The notes under the pieces are model-generated. The model saw nothing but the letters and a program-made list of their open reading frames with translations. It was not told the DNA's origin and searched no databases. The position numbers and the translations under genes were made by a program. Positions 48,792 to 56,029 of a stretch of DNA of 64,000 nucleotides are shown piece by piece. The DNA is from Kriegella sp963975415 (GTDB lineage: Bacteria; Bacteroidota; Bacteroidia; Flavobacteriales; Flavobacteriaceae): NCBI RefSeq assembly GCF_963975415.1, contig NZ_CAXBGN010000011.1, positions 117,984 through 181,983 on the forward strand. Direction: 5' to 3'. Within the stretch, counting starts at the first letter, position 1; every line of letters begins with the position of its first letter.

Positions 48792-50066
48792 ATGGAAGTA
48801 GTGACACCTAAGAAACCATTCCTAAAAAAAATACTGGCTTTAATATTAAGCTTTGGCCCTGGTATTTTTGCTATTGGATATACCATAGGTACCGGTAGTG
48901 TAACGGCTATGATTGTTGCTGGTAGTAAATTTAATATGGAATTGTTATGGGTGCTTTTAATAAGTTGTATTTTCTCTGGAATTTTAATGTTTGCATATGG
49001 TAATTATGCATTGATTACAGGTGAAACAGCGCTTTACGGCTTTAAAAAACACCTAAAGTTCGGTAAAACTTTGGCCATATTAGTCATTATAGGAATTACG
49101 TTTGGGCAATGGAATTCATTAATGGGAATCTTAGGAATTTCTTCTAATATTATTTATGAAATATTAGCGATGAATTTTGAAGGATTAAGCGCCTTTAAAT
49201 ATGTAACCGTTTTAATTACGGCGATTGTTATAATCGTTGGGTTCTACCTCTTAATGCTGGTGGGCAAGTATACTTTTTTTGAAAAGATATTAGTCATTTT
49301 TGTAACCTTAATGGGGTTGTCTTTCGTATTGTCATTATATTTTGTACAACCGCTTTCTATTGATGTAGCAAAAGGGCTCATACCAACTATACCAGATGTC
49401 CCTGGTGGTAGAATGTTAGTTGCGGCTTTTGTAGGTACGACAATGGCTTCGGCTACTTTTTTATCGCGACCGCTATTTGTAAAAGGGAAAGGTTGGACCA
49501 TTAAAAACTTAGACCAACAGAAAAAAGATTCCATTACTGCGGCTATATTGATATTTGTCATTAGTGGTGTAATAATGGCAGTAGCGGCTGGTGCACTGTT
49601 TTACGAAGGCAAAACAGTTACGCAAGTGTTGGATATGGCGAATACCTTAGAACCCGTTGCTGGCAAGTGGGCCGTTTCTATTTTCTTCTTTGGGGCTTTA
49701 AGTGCGGGGTTATCCTCTATCTTTCCTTGCTTATTAATAGCACCGTTATTAATTGCTGATTATCAATCGGGAGAATTAGACACAAATTCACGTCAGTTTA
49801 GAATTATAACTGCTATTGCTTGTTTGGTGGCTTTAATTGGTCCTGCGTTTGGAGCAAATCCTATCGAAGTTCAAATTTTATCCCAGGTATTTAATGTGTT
49901 TGTGTTGCCAATTGTAATACTCGGAATTATTCTCATGTTAAGTAGCAAAAAGGTAATGAAAGATTATACAACCAACATAGGTGTTTATATTGGAATGTAT
50001 GGAGCGTTGTTCTTTTCATTAGTGATTTCATACAATGGTATATTAGCACTTTTAGATTATTTCTAA
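48792..50066 (+). CDS. Nramp-fold membrane transporter lacking metal ligands
   Basis: 424-residue inner-membrane protein with about 11 helices and Nramp-like layout: FGPGIFAIGYTIGTGSVTAM in TM1 (21-40) and VGTTMASATFLSR in TM6 (about 214-226). In metal-transporting Nramp proteins TM1 carries DPGN and TM6 a Met/Ala-Pro-His segment; here these are GTGS and TMASA, so the Mn/Fe site is missing. It lies between two PL7 genes in the alginate operon. I infer a carrier for a non-metal solute, possibly unsaturated uronate or its monomer DEH, but no such function is proven. A 223-nt gap precedes it, so an internal promoter is possible; I see no clear element. Confidence 0.75.
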   Translation: MEVVTPKKPFLKKILALILSFGPGIFAIGYTIGTGSVTAMIVAGSKFNMELLWVLLISCIFSGILMFAYGNYALITGETALYGFKKHLKFGKTLAILVIIGITFGQWNSLMGILGISSNIIYEILAMNFEGLSAFKYVTVLITAIVIIVGFYLLMLVGKYTFFEKILVIFVTLMGLSFVLSLYFVQPLSIDVAKGLIPTIPDVPGGRMLVAAFVGTTMASATFLSRPLFVKGKGWTIKNLDQQKKDSITAAILIFVISGVIMAVAAGALFYEGKTVTQVLDMANTLEPVAGKWAVSIFFFGALSAGLSSIFPCLLIAPLLIADYQSGELDTNSRQFRIITAIACLVALIGPAFGANPIEVQILSQVFNVFVLPIVILGIILMLSSKKVMKDYTTNIGVYIGMYGALFFSLVISYNGILALLDYF

Positions 50067-50087
50067 TAATTAATTAAGATTAAAAAA

Positions 50088-51209
50088 ATGAATAAAAAAA
50101 TTATCGTATCAGCAGCAATGTTCTTAGTTGTAAGTCTTGTTATAGTACTCAGCGGCTGTAAAGATGCGGCCAAAGAAACAAATACGACAACTACGTCAGC
50201 CAAAAGTAAAAATGAAGTAGCAAAACCCGTTTACGCCAGTGAGGTTATTCCATTTTTTGATCATTGGAGCTTGATTTTAGGTGATGGTTCAAATGCAGGT
50301 ATTGCAAATAATTTTGAAAGCAAAGATTTCTTTTATACGGTAAATGATGGTAATAACGATTGGATTGTTTTTAAGACTCCTAACGGAGGTAACACCCATG
50401 GAACTTCGAATAATACACGAACCGAATTGGCTCAGACAAAAAAGTGGTATCCGAAAACAGCTGATGATAAATTGACGGCTACACTTAAAGTGATGAACGT
50501 ATCTGCTACTGGTGATGCCCGTGTGGCGGCTTCTCATGCTGTAGTGGTCGGTCAGATACATAGTGCAGATAATCATGAAAACGAACCGCTAAAAATATTT
50601 TATAAAAAATTTCCCGGGCACACCAAAGGTTCGGTTTTTTGGCATTATGAAATCAATACGGCAGGCGATGATAATTCTGTAAGATGGGATTTTTCATCGG
50701 CTGTTTGGGGCAATAACTTTTCTTTTGTTGGTACCGAGGCAAACACACCTCCCGAAGAACCTGAAGAAGGAATTGCCTTAGGTGAAGAATTTAGTTATGT
50801 AATCGAAGTTAAAGACGGTATTATGAGCTTAAAATTTATAAGTGAAGGCCATGAAACCAAAACGTTTACCAAAAACCTAATCAAATCGGAATACACCACA
50901 ACAGCAGATATACCAGAGCAAACACAAAAACTATTTGTACCAATTGGTCAAGATGGAGTAGAACGAAAAAATGCTTATGCTGGTGAAGGTTGTTTTTTCA
51001 AGCTCGGAGCCTACAACCAAACAAATGGAAAGTCTCCTGAAATAAATAAAAACTGGTGTTCTGGTGCTGAAACTCATGGGGGAGATATTCAAAAACAATA
51101 TAAAGACGGAAACTATGCCGAAGTGTGGTTTAAAACGGCAACTATAACGGTAAGTGATAGTGCCGTGTCGAATCAAGGCTATTTTACTAAAAATGATAAA
51201 ATAAAATAA
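50088..51209 (+). CDS. alginate lyase family PL7, lipoprotein (paralogue)
   Basis: 373 residues. Signal with lipobox in VIVLSGCKDAAK (Cys at about 24), Thr-rich linker, one PL7 domain. Motifs NTRTELAQ, VVGQIHS and CFFKLGAYNQ parallel those of the 47525 protein; runs such as GDARVAAS and NEPxKIFYKKFPGHTKGS are shared almost word for word, so the two arose by duplication. Starts 21 nt after the transporter gene. Likely a surface or periplasmic exo-type lyase with a different oligomer or M/G preference. Confidence 0.92.
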   Translation: MNKKIIVSAAMFLVVSLVIVLSGCKDAAKETNTTTTSAKSKNEVAKPVYASEVIPFFDHWSLILGDGSNAGIANNFESKDFFYTVNDGNNDWIVFKTPNGGNTHGTSNNTRTELAQTKKWYPKTADDKLTATLKVMNVSATGDARVAASHAVVVGQIHSADNHENEPLKIFYKKFPGHTKGSVFWHYEINTAGDDNSVRWDFSSAVWGNNFSFVGTEANTPPEEPEEGIALGEEFSYVIEVKDGIMSLKFISEGHETKTFTKNLIKSEYTTTADIPEQTQKLFVPIGQDGVERKNAYAGEGCFFKLGAYNQTNGKSPEINKNWCSGAETHGGDIQKQYKDGNYAEVWFKTATITVSDSAVSNQGYFTKNDKIK

Positions 51210-51218
51210 TTTAGGAAT

Positions 51219-51992
51219 ATGATGAAAACCAATAATAAATTAAGCGGTAAGAATGTTCTAATAACCGCTGGTGCACAAGGCATTGGAGAATCAATTACCA
51301 GGCATTTTATTGATAGCGGTGCCAATGTTGCCATTCACTATTATTCTAGTGCCGATACTGCGACCCAATTGGTTGAATACGCGACCAGCAAAGGACAAAA
51401 AGGGGTTGCTATAGGTGGTGACTTAACAAAAGAAGCCGATGCGAATGCAATGGTGGCAGAAACAATCGAAGCGTTTGGTGGCCTGGATATTCTGATCAAT
51501 AATGCGGGCTCCCTTGTCGCACGTAAGATGCTAAACGAAATGGAGGCTGGGTTCTGGCAAAAGGTAATGGACATCAATCTCACATCAATGATGTTTGTGA
51601 CCCGAGCTGCATCGCCTTATCTAGCTAAGAATGACCATAGCAGTATAGTTAATCTGGCGTCGCTCGCTGGGCGCAAAGGTGGTCATCCGGGGTCATTAGT
51701 TTACGCTACCAGCAAAGGTGCTATTCTAACGTTCACGCGAGCACTTTCTACAGAACTGGGGCCTCAAGGCACTAGAGTTAACGCTGTAGCTCCGGGTCTT
51801 ATACTTGGCACGTCATTTCACAATACTCATACCACGAAAAAATCAGCAGCCGCGACAACCGCAAGTATTCCGATCCAAAGAGCAGGTAACGCAGCTGATG
51901 TAGCACGGGCAGTTATATATCTGGCGTCTGAATACGACGGTTTTATTACCGGTGCTACACTCGATATCAATGGTGGTGTTTACAATATGTAG
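51219..51992 (+). CDS. SDR oxidoreductase, probable DEH reductase
   Basis: 257-residue short-chain dehydrogenase. Cofactor motif NVLITAGAQGIGES (T-A-G-x3-G-I-G variant of TGxxxGIG), NNAG at about 93, catalytic Ser in NLASLAGR and Tyr-Lys in YATSKGA, C-terminal GATLDINGGVYNM. In alginate loci this position is normally held by the NAD(P)H-dependent reductase turning 4-deoxy-L-erythro-5-hexoseulose uronate (DEH) into 2-keto-3-deoxygluconate; that role is inferred by context. ATG-ATG at the start leaves the first residue open. Starts 9 nt after the PL7 gene. Confidence 0.88.
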   Translation: MMKTNNKLSGKNVLITAGAQGIGESITRHFIDSGANVAIHYYSSADTATQLVEYATSKGQKGVAIGGDLTKEADANAMVAETIEAFGGLDILINNAGSLVARKMLNEMEAGFWQKVMDINLTSMMFVTRAASPYLAKNDHSSIVNLASLAGRKGGHPGSLVYATSKGAILTFTRALSTELGPQGTRVNAVAPGLILGTSFHNTHTTKKSAAATTASIPIQRAGNAADVARAVIYLASEYDGFITGATLDINGGVYNM

Positions 51993-52143
51993 GTCGTCAT
52001 TCCAAAATATGTGATGGAACACTATTCACAATGAGAAATAAAGTAGATATTCTTCATAGAATTTGTAATGGTTATTATTGTTATTTTGTGTCCAGTTCAA
52101 GAGCGTCTGTACCGATTAATATGAATAACACAAATGGTTTTAA

Positions 52144-52356
52144 AATGAACTTAGTAGTTGTAGAGCCTATCACAAATGTTTTTATACTAATAGATTCGGT
52201 AAAATTGAAGTAATTGGTGATAAAAAATGCAATATTGTAAACCTTTATAATTCAGAGCCTACTTTTAAAGTAGAAACGCTTGATATTTCCAAAACCTCTT
52301 CCTCGAAAGGAAAGGGCACAAAAAATAATGAAGTTGGAGCATTTGCTAAAAACTAA
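52144..52356 (+). pseudogene. degraded coding remnant before PL17 gene
   Basis: The 366-nt gap between the SDR and PL17 genes is not ordinary spacer. A frame with no start codon runs 70 codons to a stop 2 nt before the PL17 ATG. It reads FYTNRFGKIEVIGDKKCNIV, then NLYNSEPTFKVETLDISK, which looks like real protein. A neighbouring frame (ATG 52031 to 52213) has similar character upstream, as if one gene were broken by a frameshift near 52180. I do not recognise the family. It may be the 3' end of a lost gene of the operon. Confidence 0.45.
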
Positions 52357-52358
52357 CT

Positions 52359-54650
52359 ATGAAACTATCGGCAAACAACATATTAAGATTCATAATAGCC
52401 GTACTTGTTTTTACAATCTTTTCTTGTAAAAAAGAGAATGCTCCGGTGTCAGGTCAAAAGACAGAAGCAAAAAAAGTTATGTCGGCAGAACATCCGAATT
52501 TAATACTTACGGCACAGGGTGTAAAAGACATAAGAGCGCAATTAGGTAATATTCCAATTTTTGACAATACTTTAAAAGCGGTTCAAGAAGAAATAGATGC
52601 CGAAATTGCATCAGGAATAGAAGTACCTATTCCGAAAGATTATTCAGGAGGCTATACACATGACCGTCACAAACGTAATTTTATAGTATTACAGAAAGCT
52701 GGGGTTTTATATCAAATTCTTGACGATGAAAAATATGCCAAGTACATAAAAGACATGTTGATGCAATATGAGAAAATGTACAAAACACTACCGCTGCATC
52801 CAAAAACGAGATCTTATGCCAGAGGCAAATTGTTCTGGCAATGTTTAAACGATTCTAATTGGTTGGTCTATGTTAGTCAAGCATACGATTGTATTTATAA
52901 CTATTTATCTAAAGAAGAGCGAACCAAGCTCGAAACAAATTTATTCAGACCATTTGCAGACCATATCTCGGTAGACAGTCCACAGTTTTACCAAAGAGTC
53001 CACAATCATAGTACTTGGGGCAATGCCGCCGTTGGAATGATAGGTTTGGTGATGAATGATCAAGAATTGATAGATCGTGCTTTATATGGTATTAAAGGGG
53101 TGAACTTAGACAAGACTGCAAAAGATGATGATGGTGGATTTTTAAATAAAGATGGAAAAGCAGGTTTTTTAGCTAATATAGAAGAGCCCTTTTCACCAGA
53201 TGGCTATTACAACGAAGGGCCATATTATCAAAGATATGCCATGTATCCTTTTTTAATTTTTGCGGAAGGCTTGCATAATGTAAAACCGGATGTTAAGATT
53301 TTCGAGTATAAAAAAGGTGTACTTCTTAAGTCTATAAATGCGCTTTTGAACTTATCGGATGCAGATGGTGATTTTTTTCCACTTAACGACGGGCAGAAGG
53401 GAATGTCGTTTTACAACAGCGCACTGGTAACGGCCGTAGATATTTCGTATCATTATGGAAACCAAGACCCTGGCTTATTAAGTATTGCGGAAAAGCAGAA
53501 CCGCGTTTTATTAGACGATTCAGGTTTGGCCGTAGCACTTGGTATTAAAAACGGAAAAGCTAAACCATTTGACAAGAAGTCAATCAATCTAACGGATGGA
53601 CCCGAAGGAAAACAAGGGGGAGTTGCAATTTTAAGAAAAGATGATATAGAGCTTGTATTCAAATATGCAGCACAAGGCTCGAGTCATGGTCATTATGATA
53701 AATTATCCTATTCATTGCATGAAAAAGGAAATGAGGTTTTACAAGATTATGGATTGGCACGTTTCGTAAACATTGAGCAAAAAGGCGGTGGTAATTATCT
53801 GAAAGAAAACAAAACGTGGGCCAAACAATCAATTGCTCATAATACACTTACCCAAAATGAAACTTCCCATTTTCAAGGCAAGTATGACATTGGAAGTCAG
53901 TATCATTCCGAACTGCACTATTTTGATAAGAAAGATAGCGAAGTTCAGGTGGTAAGCGCGAAAGAAGCCAATGCCTATCCCGGAACGGAAATGCATCGTA
54001 CCATGGCAATCATCAAGGATAAAAATTTCGAAAAACCTTTTCTTTTGGATATTATGAAAGTAACATCCGATAAAGAAAACCAATACGATTTCCCTTTCTA
54101 TTTTATGGGGCAGGTAATAAAAGTCAATTTTGAATATAAATCTCCTGTGCCAAGCATTCTTGGCAAAGAAAATGGCTATCAGCATTTATATGTGGAAGGA
54201 ATTGGAAAGCCTACCTCGGAAAGCAGCACCTTATCTTGGTTGGGCAACGGAAATTTTTATACCTTGACTACGGTTACAGATACATCCGACGAATTGCTTT
54301 TTACCCGTTTAGGCGCAAATGACCCAGAATTTAACCTAAGAAGGGATGCAGGGTTTATGATTCGAAGAAAAAACACGAAGAATACTACATTTGCATCCAT
54401 CATTGAATCACATGGAAATTATAGTCCGGTAACAGAATCTGCTTTGAATTCCAATAGTAGCATTAAAGCACTAAAAGTTGTTTATGATACAGATGAATAC
54501 ACAGCGATAGCAATTACCAATGTAAATGACCATACAAAATTATTTATAACAGCAAATAAAAACGCTTCAACGGAAGCAAAACACACATTAATAATAAATG
54601 GTAGGAATTTTGAATGGTCAGGTTCTTATCTATTAACAGAAAACAAATAA
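52359..54650 (+). CDS. oligoalginate lyase family PL17, lipoprotein
   Basis: 763 residues. Signal with lipobox FTIFSCKK, an N-terminal alpha/alpha-toroid (about 45-380), then a heparinase II/III-like beta-sandwich. Active-site segments: QRVHNHSTWGNAAVGM with Asn/His, DGYYNEGPYYQRYAMYPF with a conserved Tyr, and GSSHGHYDKLSY with His443 and Tyr446. This is the PL17 exolytic oligoalginate lyase type (AlyA3, Alg17C) that releases the unsaturated monomer. It acts in the periplasm or on its outer-membrane face, downstream of PL6/PL7, and feeds KdgF. Confidence 0.94.
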   Translation: MKLSANNILRFIIAVLVFTIFSCKKENAPVSGQKTEAKKVMSAEHPNLILTAQGVKDIRAQLGNIPIFDNTLKAVQEEIDAEIASGIEVPIPKDYSGGYTHDRHKRNFIVLQKAGVLYQILDDEKYAKYIKDMLMQYEKMYKTLPLHPKTRSYARGKLFWQCLNDSNWLVYVSQAYDCIYNYLSKEERTKLETNLFRPFADHISVDSPQFYQRVHNHSTWGNAAVGMIGLVMNDQELIDRALYGIKGVNLDKTAKDDDGGFLNKDGKAGFLANIEEPFSPDGYYNEGPYYQRYAMYPFLIFAEGLHNVKPDVKIFEYKKGVLLKSINALLNLSDADGDFFPLNDGQKGMSFYNSALVTAVDISYHYGNQDPGLLSIAEKQNRVLLDDSGLAVALGIKNGKAKPFDKKSINLTDGPEGKQGGVAILRKDDIELVFKYAAQGSSHGHYDKLSYSLHEKGNEVLQDYGLARFVNIEQKGGGNYLKENKTWAKQSIAHNTLTQNETSHFQGKYDIGSQYHSELHYFDKKDSEVQVVSAKEANAYPGTEMHRTMAIIKDKNFEKPFLLDIMKVTSDKENQYDFPFYFMGQVIKVNFEYKSPVPSILGKENGYQHLYVEGIGKPTSESSTLSWLGNGNFYTLTTVTDTSDELLFTRLGANDPEFNLRRDAGFMIRRKNTKNTTFASIIESHGNYSPVTESALNSNSSIKALKVVYDTDEYTAIAITNVNDHTKLFITANKNASTEAKHTLIINGRNFEWSGSYLLTENK

Positions 54651-54660
54651 ATTAAAATTT

Positions 54661-55035
54661 ATGAAACGATTTAGTGAAAAGTATGTCATCGCAAAAGAAA
54701 TGAAATGGGAAGAGCTTGGTGGAGGAGTATCAAGAAAGTTCTTAGGTTACGATAACCAAATAATGATGGTAAGAGTTAAATTTGATAAAGGGGCATTAGG
54801 TTCCCCACACCAACATTTTCACACGCAGGCGACCTATTGTGTTTCTGGTAAATTTGAGTTTGAAATTGATGGAGAAAAGCAGATTGTAGAAGCAGGGGAT
54901 GGTGTGTATATCGAACCTAATTTATTGCATAGTGCAATTTGCTTGGAAGAAGGTGAGTTAATTGACACATTTAGCCCTGTAAGAGAAGATTTCTTAAGTG
55001 GTGATGGGGTATCTTATTTTGGCGATAAATCATAA
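54661..55035 (+). CDS. kdgF: KdgF-like cupin (unsaturated uronate ring opening)
   Basis: 124-residue small cupin. Metal-binding set HQHFHTQATYCVSGKFEFEIDGE (His-x-His...Gln) and PNLLHSAICLEEGELID with the later His, closing with TFSPVREDFL. KdgF linearises 4,5-unsaturated monouronates from pectin or alginate into the open keto form (DKI/DEH), the step between lyases and reductase. Last gene of operon 1, 10 nt after PL17; no clear terminator is seen right after it. Confidence 0.92.
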   Translation: MKRFSEKYVIAKEMKWEELGGGVSRKFLGYDNQIMMVRVKFDKGALGSPHQHFHTQATYCVSGKFEFEIDGEKQIVEAGDGVYIEPNLLHSAICLEEGELIDTFSPVREDFLSGDGVSYFGDKS

Positions 55036-55157
55036 GGAAAAAGCTACCAACCACTACCAGAGGTTAATAATAGTAATTTTATTATGCAAACCCTGTATAC
55101 ATTTCATCTCGTCTGATGCATAGGCGAGATTTATATATAAAGTGATGCAACCGAACT

Positions 55158-55304
55158 TTAATTCCACTTTTCCAGTATCACACGATGTACCGCCCCATAT
55201 GAAGTCTGTGGCATCGCTTGGCAATATTGCCCTTCAAGCCAGCAGACATGACCGTGGGGGTGGTTCATTGGCCTAGACCACTTCCAGGGGTTCAATTTTG
55301 ACTT
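55158..55304 (-). pseudogene. 3' relic of an unidentified gene (leftward)
   Basis: The ~1-kb space between kdgF and susC is not empty. Here a minus-strand frame without start encodes about 48 residues ending in WSRPMNHPHGHVCWLEGQYC, then QAMPQTSYGAVHRVILEKWN and a stop; a stop precedes it upstream. The sequence reads as true protein and resembles C-terminal ends of secreted carbohydrate-active beta-propeller enzymes, but I cannot name the family with confidence. Confidence 0.5.
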
Positions 55305-55309
55305 TTAAC

Positions 55310-55379
55310 GGAGGTGTGACGAAAGCGGTCAGAACTAAAAGTTTATGTTTAAACCCATTGTGCCCCTTTCGCTACCTCC
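55310..55379. repeat. imperfect inverted repeat in the kdgF-susC gap
   Basis: GGAGGTGTGACGAAAGCGG (55310-55328) and the inverted CCCCTTTCGCTACCTCC (55363-55379) are imperfect inverse copies (GGAGGT, then CGAAAG, then GG) around about 34 nt. It lies between two gene relics and might mark a small mobile or recombination remnant. No transposase or target duplication is seen. Confidence 0.3.
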
Positions 55380-55430
55380 TTTCATGATATCTTTATAAAT
55401 GGCGAGATTCTAAAAAAGATGACTAGTGCT

Positions 55431-55607
55431 TCACCATTTGGCAGCTAAGGTACCGCCGAATAAAGCACCAATACGATTGCCATCCTTACTTCTTGTGAAA
55501 CTTTGTTTATTACTGGGGCAGACATCGTCATGAACGACAAACTTATCTTTTCCTAAAAAATTACACTCAAATTCTCCCTGATCATCAATTTTAAAAGGCC
55601 ATTTCTG
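55431..55607 (-). pseudogene. 3' relic of a second unidentified gene (leftward)
   Basis: A minus-strand frame of 58 codons, no start and closed upstream by a stop, ends FKIDDQGEFECNFLGKDKF, then VVHDDVCPSNKQSF, TRSKDGNRIGALFGGTLAAKW and a stop. Composition and patterns look like a genuine C-terminal beta domain. Family not recognised. It lies just beyond the susC promoter, divergent to it, so a former leftward gene here has been lost. Confidence 0.5.
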
Positions 55608-55648
55608 CTAAATTGACAAGTATCTGAATCATAAAGTTTTAAATACGC

Positions 55649-55714
55649 TTTGTTTTAACAAAGTAATAACATATATTTGGTCAACCAATTTGGAAAACCA
55701 ATTTGGAAAACCAA
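55649..55714 (+). promoter_or_regulatory. alginate operon 2 (susC) promoter with three tandem operators
   Basis: TTTG (55649-55652), 19 nt, then TATATTTG (55672-55679) form the promoter. Three abutting 13-bp repeats follow: TTTGGTCAACCAA (55676-55688), TTTGGAAAACCAA (55689-55701) and the same again (55702-55714). As before PL6, the first repeat starts inside the -7 element. The susC start codon is about 315 nt further on, giving a long 5' leader. GntR-type repressor binding is inferred. Confidence 0.78.
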
Positions 55715-55780
55715 AAATAAAGACAAATTAGATTTTAACACATTAGAATTTTACCTATGAAATAAGAAAATAGCAAAAAA

Positions 55781-55812
55781 GAAAAGGACGGGCGCACACC
55801 CATCCTTTTTCT
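55781..55812 (+). terminator. terminator-like hairpin in the susC leader
   Basis: GAAAAGGACGGG and CCCATCCTTTTTC pair with one internal mismatch around a 6-nt loop, and the descending arm runs into T residues. It lies about 70-100 nt into the predicted susC transcript, 218 nt before the start codon. It could be an attenuator, a mark of RNA-binding control, or the end of an unseen short transcript. Confidence 0.45.
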
Positions 55813-56029
55813 AAAAGATTACCTCATTTTGAAAGGAAGTAATACTAAAGACAATCGCATAGCAACTAACTATACGACCACTACAAAGGTATAAAAATTC
55901 GTTGACCTTATAAGAGGTTCTATTTAGTTAGTACACTGCAAAAACAAGGTGATCATAAACATCACATCAAGAGTACTGCCCAACTTAAAGTACTTACTCA
56001 CTTTAATACTAACTTAATAAGAATCACAG

